64,000 bases of DNA from Alphaproteobacteria bacterium casp-alpha6 (GCA_001510135.1 LFER01000016.1:23238-87237); one strand, 5' to 3'; shown: positions 45,556 to 55,095, counted from the first letter of the stretch. The notes: generated from the letters alone by a model not told the origin. A program made the numbers and translations.

Positions 45556-47061
45556 TTAATCGCTCACGGCTTGAGGCTTTTTAAGGAATTTGCGCAAAAA
45601 CAATGGAGCGACAAAACCCGCAATCGCGACTGCCCAAAGCCCTATGGCTATTTTTGAACTGAACAGATAGGTCCAATCTCCATCGGAGAGAACCATGGCA
45701 CGGCGCAGGCTGTCCTCCATATGACCACCAAGAAGAATACCCAAAATAATGGGGACCGTTGGAACATCAAGCTTGCGTAAAACCCATCCCAAAACTCCAA
45801 AGGCAACCATCAACAAAAGGTCAAAGTAGCTTCCTGACAAAGAATAAATACCCACAAAGCTGATCATCGTTACACCAGGTAAGAGAACCCATGCCGGTAC
45901 AGACAGGACACGCACGAAAACTTTGACCATGGGGACATTCATCGCCAAAAGCACAAAGTTTGCGATCAGAAGGGAGGCAATTAATCCCCAAACCACTTCT
46001 GGCCGATCTGTGAATAATGTGGGGCCAGGAGTGATATTTAGCGTCATCAGAAGCGCCAATAAAACGGCTGTGGTTCCCGATCCCGGAACACCAAGTGTCA
46101 GCATGGGAACCAAGGCGCCGCCAGCAGCGGCATTATTGCCTGCCTCAGGCGCTGCAACGCCTTTGGCCACGCCAGTGCCAAATCCACCTTTTTCGCCGGC
46201 AATCGATTTTTCTGACATATAGGCCAAAAACGAACCCAAAGAGGCACCGGCCCCGGGCAAAATACCAGCGATGAAGCCAACCAAAGAACCACGTAGCTGA
46301 ACCCAGCGCGTGTTCCAAATATCGCGCCAGGGAACTTTCAATTTGTCCAGCGTTATGCCGATGGATGTATTTTTTCCATGGCTTTCTATAAATGAAAACA
46401 CTTCGGTAATGGCAAAGAGACCAACGATGGCCACAAGAAAATCGATCCCGTCAAAAAGATGCATATTTCCAAAGGTCAGACGTGGCATCCCTGAATTGTT
46501 ATCTACACCGATCATGGCAATGCCAAGTCCGATGCAAGATGCAATTGCGGCCTTTGCCTGATTGTTTGACGCGATGCCCCCGAGTGTGGCAAAGGCCAAA
46601 ATATAAAGGGCGAAATATTCAGCCGGTCCGAATTGAAAGGCGATGCGGGCCAAAAGTGGCGCCAAAAGCATCAGGCCCACAGTCGATAGAAATGCGCCGG
46701 TGAAAGAGGCAAATCCCGATATGATCAATGCATCACCCGCACGACCTGCTTTGGCCATCGGGTAACCATCAAGCGTTGTCATCAAGGCAGGTTCATCACC
46801 GGGTATGTTTAAAAGGATCGAACTGATGCGCCCCCCGTACATCGCCCCATAATAAACCGCTGTCATTAAAACCAATGCAGATGTTGCATCCAGCCCTAAA
46901 GAAAAGGTCAACGGGATAAGGATCGCTACTCCATTCGATGGGCCTAGCCCGGGCAGGGCACCGATAATTGTTCCTATAAAACACCCAAACACCGCGAGCA
47001 TCAGCGTATATGGGCTTAGTGCAATCCCAAATCCGGTGGCGAGATTTGAAAGTAAATCCAT
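45556..47061 (-). CDS. tctA: Tripartite tricarboxylate transporter permease TctA
   Basis: A 501-residue, about twelve-helix inner-membrane permease. The TctA signature IIGALPGLGPSNGVAILIPL is near residues 30-50, and a second related glycine-proline motif is in GFIAGILPGAGASLGSFLAY. It imports the solute captured by TctC, driven by an ion gradient. The gene follows tctB by 11 bp and abuts the DUF1446 gene. Confidence 0.93.
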   Translation of the reverse strand: MDLLSNLATGFGIALSPYTLMLAVFGCFIGTIIGALPGLGPSNGVAILIPLTFSLGLDATSALVLMTAVYYGAMYGGRISSILLNIPGDEPALMTTLDGYPMAKAGRAGDALIISGFASFTGAFLSTVGLMLLAPLLARIAFQFGPAEYFALYILAFATLGGIASNNQAKAAIASCIGLGIAMIGVDNNSGMPRLTFGNMHLFDGIDFLVAIVGLFAITEVFSFIESHGKNTSIGITLDKLKVPWRDIWNTRWVQLRGSLVGFIAGILPGAGASLGSFLAYMSEKSIAGEKGGFGTGVAKGVAAPEAGNNAAAGGALVPMLTLGVPGSGTTAVLLALLMTLNITPGPTLFTDRPEVVWGLIASLLIANFVLLAMNVPMVKVFVRVLSVPAWVLLPGVTMISFVGIYSLSGSYFDLLLMVAFGVLGWVLRKLDVPTVPIILGILLGGHMEDSLRRAMVLSDGDWTYLFSSKIAIGLWAVAIAGFVAPLFLRKFLKKPQAVSD

Positions 47062-47072
47062 GGTTTTGCTCC

Positions 47073-47513
47073 CTAACCGAAAAGAGCGCTTGGAAAGGCC
47101 ACCAGCCCAAGACCCAAAGCAAATTTGAAAAGCATGAACAATCCAATAGAAAGCCCCGCCCCAACCAGAACTGCTTGGCCTATTTTGGGAAAGATCTGGT
47201 AGCTCAGAATGGCCGAAGCCACGGCGGTTGGCAATATGAAGCCAAACGGCTTTAACGCATAGGCATATGCCACCAGAACAACCACTGCGATCAGCAGGGC
47301 TCCAATAGTTGAGAGCACGGGCCAGTCTGGGTCCCCATCAGGACGCAGTATCACGAAAATTCCTGCGATAAATGCCCCTGCACCGATCATCATCGGAAAC
47401 ATCTTCGGGCCAACGGGATCTGCAAGAAAACTGGTCTGAATCTGATTGGCGCTGGCGATATACGCCAGCGCCACCACAGCAACGACCGCTCCAAAGATGC
47501 GGTCAGATACCAT
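47073..47513 (-). CDS. tctB: Tripartite tricarboxylate transporter small membrane subunit TctB
   Basis: A 146-residue, four-helix membrane protein. It starts with a short N-terminal helix, has the FLADPVGPKMFPMMIGAG element typical of TctB and a hydrophobic C-terminal half. Its start codon overlaps the tctC stop by one base. Confidence 0.85.
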   Translation of the reverse strand: MVSDRIFGAVVAVVALAYIASANQIQTSFLADPVGPKMFPMMIGAGAFIAGIFVILRPDGDPDWPVLSTIGALLIAVVVLVAYAYALKPFGFILPTAVASAILSYQIFPKIGQAVLVGAGLSIGLFMLFKFALGLGLVAFPSALFG

Positions 47514-48478
47514 TATTGGATCACTCCAATTTCTTTGGACAGTTTGCGAATGTCGCTCACCACACCATCAATGTAGTTTTGGAAGTTTGAACCCACTTTT
47601 GTGAATGGAGCAAGTCCATTGGCCGCCATGGCTTCTTTCCATTCCGCGCTATCCGCAACCGCCTGCAGACGCTCTGCCCACTGATTGAAGACATCATCGC
47701 TCACGCCCTTTGGAACATAAAGTCCGCGCCAGTTCACCGCGACAACGTCAACGCCCTGTTCAACGGCTGTGGGAATGCTTTCAAACCCAGGAACCCGCTC
47801 ATCGGTCAATACTGCAAGTGCGCGCACATCGCCTGATTTGAGGAAACCAACGATTTCCGACATATCCCCTGTCATCGCTTGGGTGAAGCCGCCAACTGTT
47901 TGGGTGATAGCGTCAGCACCGCCATCGACGCCGATGTATTTGATCGCCCGTACATCGCTGATGCCAGAGCGCTGCAAGATCATCAAAGGTTTGATGTGGT
48001 CAAACCCGCCAACGGCAGAGCCGCCGGCAAAGGCCACTTGACCCGGATTGGCGCGCACGTCTTCGATGAGATCGTTCAACGATTGATATTTGCTGTTTGC
48101 TGCAACAACGATCACCCCGGGATCAGCACCAATTGCACCGACAAAGCGCACTTGGTCCGCTGTCATGCCCGCGTAGGCATTCTGAGCAAGCCGCGTTGTG
48201 GTTGCAGAGGACGCAGCCACGATCAGATCAGCGTCCGTGTTGCGCTCTGTTACGACATGCGTAAAGGCAAGACCACCACCGGCGCCAGCCATATTCGTCA
48301 CTTGGATTGGGGAATCCACCGCGCCGATATCATGCATAATTTTACCGATTTGGCGACATGTGAAGTCCCAACCGCCGCCTGGATTTGCAGGGGCAATACA
48401 TTCCGCTGACATTGCTGCAGAAGAGCTAAGCCCAATAATCGCGCCCGCAATAAGCGCCTTAAGTCTGAATTCAGTCAT
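47513..48478 (-). CDS. tctC: Periplasmic solute-binding protein TctC
   Basis: A 321-residue Bug/TctC-family receptor. The signal peptide ends near SAAMSA; the mature start CIAPANPGGGWDFTCRQIG holds the ligand-loop PxxPGGxxD-type motif that grips a carboxylate, and KSGDVRALAVLTDERVPGF is the second conserved loop. Family members bind citrate, other di/tricarboxylates or aromatic acids. It is the first gene of the tctCBA-DUF1446-DUF4387-abrB operon, divergent from the response regulator gene. Confidence 0.92.
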   Translation of the reverse strand: MTEFRLKALIAGAIIGLSSSAAMSAECIAPANPGGGWDFTCRQIGKIMHDIGAVDSPIQVTNMAGAGGGLAFTHVVTERNTDADLIVAASSATTTRLAQNAYAGMTADQVRFVGAIGADPGVIVVAANSKYQSLNDLIEDVRANPGQVAFAGGSAVGGFDHIKPLMILQRSGISDVRAIKYIGVDGGADAITQTVGGFTQAMTGDMSEIVGFLKSGDVRALAVLTDERVPGFESIPTAVEQGVDVVAVNWRGLYVPKGVSDDVFNQWAERLQAVADSAEWKEAMAANGLAPFTKVGSNFQNYIDGVVSDIRKLSKEIGVIQ

Positions 48479-48542
48479 TTATTCCTCCCATTTGACATTT
48501 GCAGAATATTCCGCACATGGTTGTGGAGTATGGGTGATCAAA

Positions 48543-48567
48543 CTGACACAAACCTGACAAGTTGACA
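48543..48567 (+). promoter_or_regulatory. Direct repeats in the tctC/tctD intergenic region
   Basis: CTGACA at 48543, CTGACA at 48554 and TTGACA at 48562: two copies with an 11-bp period and a third degenerate copy. OmpR-class regulators such as TctD bind direct repeats of about this spacing, so this could be the TctD site between the divergent operons. Confidence 0.35.
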
Positions 48568-48584
48568 AAGGGTCAAATTCGTAG

Positions 48585-49250
48585 ATGCGATTTCTCCTTA
48601 TAGAAGACAATCAGGCTTTAGCGAATGCGGTCATTGATCGCCTTTGTCTTGACGGTCATATCGTTGATCATTCTTCTGATTTGGAAACTGCTTGGGATTT
48701 CACTTCAACAGCTGAGTATGATCTTATTTTATTGGATATCATGCTTCCTGATGGTGATGGCCGGACCTTTCTGAAAAAGCATAGAAATGCAAAATCCCGT
48801 ACCCCAGTCATTGTTTTGACGGCCCGCTCTGAGGTCTCTGATCGTGTAGGCATTCTTGATCTTGGTGCGGACGATTATATGATCAAGCCTATCGATTATT
48901 CTGAACTTGAAGCCCGCTGCCGCGCCGTTTTAAGGCGTCAAACTGGTCAGGCGAGAAACGCCATAAATTTTGGAGAAGTTGAATTTGACTCATTGGCAGG
49001 GTCACTGAAAATAAAAGACAAAAGAGTAAAATTGCGGACCAAAGAACTTCGCTTATTTGAAGTTTTTATAAATTCTCCTGATCAAATTTTTCCAAAATCT
49101 CAGCTTTTAGACCGATTGTTTCCATATGAAGTTGAGGCCTCCGAAAATGCGATTGAGGTTTATGTGGGAAGATTAAGAAAACATTTGAGCGGATCCAATG
49201 TGTCCATCACGACAGTGCGCGGACTAGGTTACAAGTTGGAAATCCTATGA
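48585..49250 (+). CDS. tctD: OmpR-family response regulator, TctD-like
   Basis: A 221-residue response regulator. The receiver domain (1-115) has acidic residues E7-D8, phospho-acceptor D51 in LILLDIMLPDGDG and K100 region DDYMIKPIDY; the C-terminal winged helix ends with VRGLGYKLEIL. It overlaps the kinase gene by 4 bases (ATGA). Context makes it the likely activator of the divergent tct operon. Confidence 0.9.
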   Translation: MRFLLIEDNQALANAVIDRLCLDGHIVDHSSDLETAWDFTSTAEYDLILLDIMLPDGDGRTFLKKHRNAKSRTPVIVLTARSEVSDRVGILDLGADDYMIKPIDYSELEARCRAVLRRQTGQARNAINFGEVEFDSLAGSLKIKDKRVKLRTKELRLFEVFINSPDQIFPKSQLLDRLFPYEVEASENAIEVYVGRLRKHLSGSNVSITTVRGLGYKLEIL

Positions 49251-50617
49251 CGCATCCAAACGTCAGGGGGTCCATACGCCAGAGACTGTTGGTGATGTTA
49301 CTGTTGAGTGCGGCAGGGATCGCTATTCTGTTATATGCGGTTGTTCAATCTGTCGCAAAACAAGTCGTTCAGGAAAGCCAAGATAACATCTTGGCCGCTT
49401 CAGCTCTTTCAATTTTAGATAGTGCCCGGGTCATTCAGGGTGAAATTTCAATTGATCTGCCATATTCCTCGTTGTCCATGCTGGACAGTGTGATCGATGA
49501 ACGGGCTTTTTATTCGGTACGTTTGAACGATGAATTTCTTTCAGGTTATGAAGACCTTCCACGCATTGCCAATTTATCTGATGTAACGGAGTTTCAATCT
49601 GCATCCTATCTGGGTGAGGGAATTCGGGTTGCATCGACGCGGCGCAGTTTTACGACGGTCGACGGACAGGTCTATCTTGAAATTTCGGTTGCACAAACAT
49701 TGACAGGACTGAACAAGTCCATCACGAGAATATCCCAGATTTCCTTGGCAATCGGTTTCGGTTTTTTTGTATTGTCCGTCTTGGCAGCAGTTGTCATTGC
49801 GCGCAGTACAACCAAACCGTTGCACCTTTTGACGCGATCTGTGTCGCGGCGTGGTCCAAGTGACCTTCGACCGGTCGCCGCACCCGTTCCAACAGAAATG
49901 GCACCCTTGGTTGTTTCCTTGAATAATCTTATGAAGCGGCTGCAAAATTCCCTGTCCAGATCCGAGGACTTTATCGCCGAAGCTGCGCATCGATTGCGCA
50001 CACCTATGGCTATCGTGCGCACCCAAGCCGAAGTCACATTGATGCGCATTGAAAAGGAAGAAAATCGTCAGGCTATCCGGGAGATGATCCGGGCAATTGA
50101 TGAAACATCAAGGACTGCAGGTCAGCTTTTGGATCATGCAATGGTGTCATTTCGAACAGATAGCCTCATGAAAGAAACGATCAAACTGGATGAGTTAATT
50201 GTTGATGCGGTTCATCGAGTGAGCCCAATTTCTGAGCTGCGAGATGTTGAGATTGAACTGCAAACTCTGGACAAAGTCGTGCTGGCAGGGGATCCGATCC
50301 TTATACAAAATGCGGTGCAAAACGTTCTGGATAATGCCATCAAATATACTGATGCAGATACTACGATAACTGTGTCTCTGGTTCGGGGCACAGAGTTTGC
50401 CGAAATTTCAATTTGTGATCGCGGAAGCGGGTTTGAGAAAAATGAAATTATCCACCTCCTGAAGCGTTTTGAACGGGGTAAAAACGCCTCTGGCGTAGTT
50501 GGATCTGGTTTGGGGTTGACGATTGTTGACGAGATCATGCGTGCACATGACGGCACGGTTTCGCTGCAGAACAATAAAGGACATGGCGCATGCGTTATCT
50601 TATCCTTTCCATTGTAA
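49247..50617 (+). CDS. tctE: Sensor histidine kinase, TctE-like
   Basis: A 456-residue membrane kinase. Two membrane helices (about 15-33 and 166-186) enclose a periplasmic domain of about 130 residues. The phospho-acceptor is H248 in FIAEAAHRLRTPMAI; the N box is NAVQNVLDNAIKYT, the G1 box CDRGSGF, and the G2 box GSGLGLTI. The last 28 bases overlap the binding-protein gene. TctE-type kinases sense tricarboxylates in relatives. Confidence 0.92.
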   Translation: MTHPNVRGSIRQRLLVMLLLSAAGIAILLYAVVQSVAKQVVQESQDNILAASALSILDSARVIQGEISIDLPYSSLSMLDSVIDERAFYSVRLNDEFLSGYEDLPRIANLSDVTEFQSASYLGEGIRVASTRRSFTTVDGQVYLEISVAQTLTGLNKSITRISQISLAIGFGFFVLSVLAAVVIARSTTKPLHLLTRSVSRRGPSDLRPVAAPVPTEMAPLVVSLNNLMKRLQNSLSRSEDFIAEAAHRLRTPMAIVRTQAEVTLMRIEKEENRQAIREMIRAIDETSRTAGQLLDHAMVSFRTDSLMKETIKLDELIVDAVHRVSPISELRDVEIELQTLDKVVLAGDPILIQNAVQNVLDNAIKYTDADTTITVSLVRGTEFAEISICDRGSGFEKNEIIHLLKRFERGKNASGVVGSGLGLTIVDEIMRAHDGTVSLQNNKGHGACVILSFPL

Positions 50618-51606
50618 TCTTTGCCTTTGCCACCTCTGCAAAGGCCTTTGAAATCGAAGATCGCGCCGTATTTGGTGAGATGAAAGATGGCCCTGTTCTC
50701 CGCATCATTTCAACGGCGGATATCAATTATTTTACGCCCATGATTGACGCCTTTCGCAGGTTTCGCTCTGATGTGGTAATTGAATATACCGTGGCCAGCT
50801 CAACCGAAATTATGCGAGCGGTTTATGATGAAAAACAGCCGTTTGATATCGCAATCTCAAGCGCAATGGATTTGCAGACAAAATTGGCTAATGACGGATT
50901 GGCACGCAAGCATTCATCTTCGCTGACCCAAAATTTGCCTGACTGGGCTGTTTGGAATGACATGGTTTATGCCTTTACCCAGGAACCTGCCGGTTTTGTG
51001 ATTTCAAATAAGATCCTTGAAGGGCTTCAAACTCCGCAAAATCGCCAACAGCTTATTAATACATTGCGGCAAAATCCGGAAATTTTCAGGGACCGTGTGG
51101 GAACATATGATATTCGTAAATCAGGGGCAGGGTATCTCTTTGCAACGCAGGACGCCCGTGTGTCAGACACCTATTGGCGCTTGACCGAAGTCATGGGAAC
51201 GCTTCGACCAAAGCTATATTGCTGCGCGTCCGAAATGATACAGGACGTAATCGATGGAAATTTGGCGATCGCATATAACGTCTTGGCAAGCTATGCTGAG
51301 AAAAGCCCGCATTCTGACAAATTCACCATTATTCTTCCTTCTGATTTTTCGATTGTGATGCTGCGTACTTTGCTCATCCCTGTGTCTTCTGAAAACCCCC
51401 AATTGGCCGCCGAATTTTTGGATTTTGTACTTTCTGAAACATATCCGTCTGGGGTTTCACCGCTCTTGAAGACGCGCTCTCTTGAAGACGCAACGGAAAA
51501 TACGCTCTATCGTATTGCACTGGGCCCGGGTCTGTTGGTTTATCTGGATAATTTCAAAAAGAAAAATTTCATATCGGAGTGGGAAAGTGCGATCTTGCAG
51601 GACTAG
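50590..51606 (+). CDS. Lone periplasmic ABC-type substrate-binding protein
   Basis: A 338-residue exported protein (signal peptide 1-19, ending AKA) of the AfuA/iron- or polyamine-like extracellular binding family, with IISTADINYFTPMIDAFRRF and the MRAVYDEKQPFDIAISSAMD pattern. No ABC permease or ATPase gene is near. Its frame begins inside the kinase gene (28-base overlap), so it is made together with TctDE. I infer a sensory role: presenting ligand to the kinase periplasmic domain. Confidence 0.82.
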   Translation: MRYLILSIVIFAFATSAKAFEIEDRAVFGEMKDGPVLRIISTADINYFTPMIDAFRRFRSDVVIEYTVASSTEIMRAVYDEKQPFDIAISSAMDLQTKLANDGLARKHSSSLTQNLPDWAVWNDMVYAFTQEPAGFVISNKILEGLQTPQNRQQLINTLRQNPEIFRDRVGTYDIRKSGAGYLFATQDARVSDTYWRLTEVMGTLRPKLYCCASEMIQDVIDGNLAIAYNVLASYAEKSPHSDKFTIILPSDFSIVMLRTLLIPVSSENPQLAAEFLDFVLSETYPSGVSPLLKTRSLEDATENTLYRIALGPGLLVYLDNFKKKNFISEWESAILQD

Positions 51607-51708
51607 AGCCGTCAGCTTTGCCGCGCTCCGGACGGGGGTGCATCCTTATAATCTCTTATTTCAATGCCAGTTTGCAATACCATCATCCGTCAGGCTGCTT
51701 GAAATCAG

Positions 51709-51737
51709 TTGACGGAAAATTACGGGAAGAGTATTCA
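51709..51737 (+). promoter_or_regulatory. Candidate promoter before the creatinase gene
   Basis: TTGACG and TATTCA separated by 17 bases, about 160 bases before the creatinase ATG. The remainder of 51607-51895 shows no reading frame I can support. Confidence 0.35.
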
Positions 51738-51895
51738 GCCCTTAGGGAAGTGCGATGGCGTCGCAAATTCTGATATAGAATTAATCTTCCTCTTCAAACA
51801 TCCTGTACGCCGGGATCTTGCTTTGCCGTTTGATGCGGTGAGGGAGGTTCGGCCTTCTTTCCATCGTGACAACGGGCACTAAAAAGGAAAGAACG

Positions 51896-53098
51896 ATGGA
51901 ACGCCCACAGAATTATCGTTTCCAGCAAGGTGAAAAAATCTTGCCATTCGCCGAAACAGAATACGAAGCCCGCCTCGCAGGGTTGCGTGCAATCATGGCC
52001 GACAAAAATATTGATGCCTGTATTCTGACCTCAATGCATAATGTCGCCTATTACTCTGGTTTTCTTTACTGTTCATTTGGTCGTCCCTATGCACTGATTG
52101 TTACCCAATCTGAAAACATCACGCTTAGCGCAGGCATTGATGCTGCTCAGCCATGGCGACGGTGTTATGGGGACAATATTGTGTACACCGATTGGCAGCG
52201 CAACAATTATTGGGCAGTTTTGAAATCCGTGATCGGCACGGGCAAGAACGTTGGATTTGAAGGAGATCATTTAAGCATTTCGCAAATGTCGCTTTTAAAT
52301 GCATATTTGATGCCTCGGGATACTTTGGATGTTGCGCCTCAGGCAATGACGCAACGGTTGAAAAAATCGCCAGCAGAGATCGATTTGATCCGTGCGGGTG
52401 CTGCAACAGCAGATATCGGCGGATACGCCATTCGCGATGCCATTCGTATCGGAGCGCGCGAAATAGATGTGGCCATGGCAGGTCGGGATGCGATGGAGCT
52501 TGAAATTGCAAGACGCTATCCTGATGCCGAATATCGTGACACCTGGGTCTGGTTTCAGTCTGGCATCAATACGGATGGCGCGCATAATCCTGTAACCTCA
52601 AGATGTCTGGAGGGCGGAGACATTCTGTCCCTTAATACCTTCCCCATGATCTCAGGATATTACACCGCGCTTGAGCGGACGTTGTTCGTGGGGTCGGTGG
52701 ATGTTGCCTCTATGGCGATTTGGGAAGCCAATGTGGCCGCCCATGAATATGGGATGGGCCTCCTCAAACCAGGAGTTTCTTGTGCAGAGGTGACCCATAA
52801 GATCAACGCGTTTTTCCAAGAGCGAGATCTGTTGAAATACCGCACCTTCGGGTATGGTCACAGCTTTGGTGTATTAAGCCATTATTATGGGCGTGAAGCA
52901 GGGCTTGAGTTGAGAGAAGACGTTGATACCGTATTGGAACCGGGAATGGTTATTTCAATGGAACCCATGTTGACCATTCCAGAAGGTCAAGCTGGTGCCG
53001 GGGGATACCGTGAACACGATATTTTGGTCATCACCGAAGAGGGGAACGACAATATCACGGGCTTTCCCTATGGGCCGGATCACAACGTTGTCGGCTGA
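51896..53098 (+). CDS. Creatinase (creatine amidinohydrolase)
   Basis: A 400-residue pita-bread-fold enzyme that hydrolyses creatine to sarcosine and urea. Long stretches agree with Pseudomonas creatinase, for example YCSFGRPYALIVT, INTDGAHNPVTSR with the catalytic H230, and FGYGHSFGVLSHYYGREAG. Unlike M24 aminopeptidases, creatinase does not need the two metals. The frame is open to 51866, but ATG 51896 has AAGGAAAG upstream and the length then equals the family (about 403). No sarcosine oxidase or urease gene lies in the window. Confidence 0.9.
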   Translation: MERPQNYRFQQGEKILPFAETEYEARLAGLRAIMADKNIDACILTSMHNVAYYSGFLYCSFGRPYALIVTQSENITLSAGIDAAQPWRRCYGDNIVYTDWQRNNYWAVLKSVIGTGKNVGFEGDHLSISQMSLLNAYLMPRDTLDVAPQAMTQRLKKSPAEIDLIRAGAATADIGGYAIRDAIRIGAREIDVAMAGRDAMELEIARRYPDAEYRDTWVWFQSGINTDGAHNPVTSRCLEGGDILSLNTFPMISGYYTALERTLFVGSVDVASMAIWEANVAAHEYGMGLLKPGVSCAEVTHKINAFFQERDLLKYRTFGYGHSFGVLSHYYGREAGLELREDVDTVLEPGMVISMEPMLTIPEGQAGAGGYREHDILVITEEGNDNITGFPYGPDHNVVG

Positions 53099-53111
53099 CG
53101 ATGATTTGGAC

Positions 53112-53136
53112 TTTGGCGCAAAAATCCTGCGCCAAA
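53112..53136. terminator. Hairpin after the creatinase gene
   Basis: Perfect 9-bp stem TTTGGCGCA / TGCGCCAAA with a 7-base loop, 13 bases after the stop codon. It has no T-tract on the plus strand. Confidence 0.5.
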
Positions 53137-53471
53137 ACCACAACAAATTGAAGGATTTGTAGGCCTACCCATAAATTCCTTAACATTTCGTTAAAAATGC
53201 GCAAATTTTACATGCTGGGTAAAATTAACATCATTTATCACAATTTTTCATAAATCGGATTAAAGTACCTGTGTAACTATATGAAATAAAGCGGGCTTTG
53301 CGGGGTCGCAATATTTCAGAACCTTTGCGTCTTTGGGGTCATCTGCGCCCCAGAAATTTGGTCTGGAAAAACGCCGACACAGCACGATTTCGGCCTCTGG
53401 CTATTGCATCCGTGATACCCTAAAATCGAGCCAAAGGCCACTGAGTCATAGGTCGTAAAAGGATATGAGTT
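53137..53471 (+). other. AT-rich intergenic stretch before the UxaA gene
   Basis: No supportable coding frame. The part from 53165 to 53290 is strongly AT-rich, with a short inverted repeat TTAACATTTCGTTAA near 53180, and is the likely promoter zone for the downstream dehydratase gene. I could not single out a -35/-10 pair. Confidence 0.4.
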
Positions 53472-54983
53472 ATGGACAAATTTGTTCGGCTGCGTGCAGA
53501 GGATAATGTTGTTATTGCCAGCATGGCGCTTGGGCGTGGCGATGAGGTAGAAGGCTTGACCTTGTACGACCCCATTCCTGTTGGACATAAAATAGCGACC
53601 CGGGCGCTTGCCAAAGGGTCAGCGGTGCGTAAATTCGGTCAAATCATTGGTTATGCCGCAGAAGATATTCTTGCAGGCGCCCATCTTCACACACATAACA
53701 TTGAGTTTCGCCCCACGGAGGGGGTTTATGAATTTGGTACAGACCTGTCTCCTGTCTTGCAAGTTTCCGAGGCGGAGCAGGACCATTTTATGGGATATAA
53801 ACGCGCCAATGGGACAGTCGGAACGCGCAATTACATTGCAATTGTTACCTCTGTGAATTGTTCAGCCACTGCGGCGCGGCGCATAGCAGATGCCTTTGGT
53901 CCTGCAGAGCTTGCCGCTTATCCCAATGTGGATGGGGTTGTGGCATTTGTGCATGGCACGGGTTGTGGAATGGCGGGCAACGGAGAAGGTTTTGAAGCGC
54001 TCCAGCGGGTGATGTGGGGGTATGCGCGTCACCCCAATCATGGCGGTGTTCTGATGGTGGGACTTGGATGCGAGATGAACCAGATCGACTGGTTGCTTGA
54101 GGCCTATGGCATAGAGCAGGGCCCTTTGTTTCAAACGATGAATATTCAGAATGTGGCGGGATTACAAAAGACCATCGATACGGGTATCGAGAAAGTAAAA
54201 GCGATGTTGCCGCTTGTGAATGACATCTCTCGGACAAAGTGTCCCGCGTCTGAATTGAAGGTTGCGCTGCAATGTGGGGGATCAGATGCTTGGTCCGGAG
54301 TAACGGCCAATCCTGCCTTGGGGGAGGCCTGTGATCTTTTGGCTGCGCAAGGGGGCACGGGCGTGCTTGCCGAAACACCCGAGATTTACGGGGCGGAGCA
54401 TCTTTTGACGCGACGCGCGGTTGATCAAGCGACGGGTGAACGCCTTGTTGGGATGATCAAATGGTGGGAAAATTATACCGCCCGCAATCACGGATCAATG
54501 GACAACAACCCAAGCCCCGGAAACAAACAGGGTGGGTTGAGCACTATTCTGGAAAAATCACTGGGCGCAGCGGCAAAAGGTGGAACCAGTCCGCTTATGG
54601 GTGTTTATAAATACGCGGAACCTGTGCGCGCCAAAGGTTTTACCTTTATGGATAGCCCCGGTTACGATCCGGCCTCAGTGACCGGCCAAATTGCTGGGGG
54701 CTGCAACATTGTTTGCTTTACCACTGGACGGGGATCGGCCTTTGGATCAAAGCCGGCACCGACCATCAAACTTGCCACAAACACGACCATGTACCAGCGT
54801 ATGACAGACGATATGGACATAAATTGCGGGGATATTCTAAGTGATCAGATTTCAGTGCAAGAGAAGGGGCGGCAAATCTATGAAATGATCTTACGCGTTG
54901 CTTCGGGCGAACAAACCAAATCCGAAGTGCAAGGGCTTGGGGACTATGAATTTGTGCCGTGGCAAATCGGTGCCGTAATGTGA
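53472..54983 (+). CDS. UxaA-family altronate/galactarate-type dehydratase
   Basis: A 503-residue iron-dependent sugar-acid dehydratase. An N-terminal SAF domain (about 1-90, including VVIASMALGRGDEV) is followed by the UxaA catalytic domain with GTVGTRNYIAIVTSVNCSA, HGTGCGMAGNGEGFE, LGCEMNQIDWL and GCNIVCFTTGRGSAFG. It fits D-altronate or D-galactarate dehydratases that yield 2-keto-3-deoxy sugar acids; the exact substrate is not readable and no uronate gene is near. Both domains are in one chain, as in E. coli UxaA. Confidence 0.9.
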   Translation: MDKFVRLRAEDNVVIASMALGRGDEVEGLTLYDPIPVGHKIATRALAKGSAVRKFGQIIGYAAEDILAGAHLHTHNIEFRPTEGVYEFGTDLSPVLQVSEAEQDHFMGYKRANGTVGTRNYIAIVTSVNCSATAARRIADAFGPAELAAYPNVDGVVAFVHGTGCGMAGNGEGFEALQRVMWGYARHPNHGGVLMVGLGCEMNQIDWLLEAYGIEQGPLFQTMNIQNVAGLQKTIDTGIEKVKAMLPLVNDISRTKCPASELKVALQCGGSDAWSGVTANPALGEACDLLAAQGGTGVLAETPEIYGAEHLLTRRAVDQATGERLVGMIKWWENYTARNHGSMDNNPSPGNKQGGLSTILEKSLGAAAKGGTSPLMGVYKYAEPVRAKGFTFMDSPGYDPASVTGQIAGGCNIVCFTTGRGSAFGSKPAPTIKLATNTTMYQRMTDDMDINCGDILSDQISVQEKGRQIYEMILRVASGEQTKSEVQGLGDYEFVPWQIGAVM

Positions 54984-55095
54984 TCTGAAAAGGCTTTCGT
55001 TCTGTGTCAGTCAAATCCTTTTCGGCTTGATACGATCAGAAAATATTGCAAACATTTTGGCCAAAGCTTGGCAGTGACCACAATAAACAGGTGAT

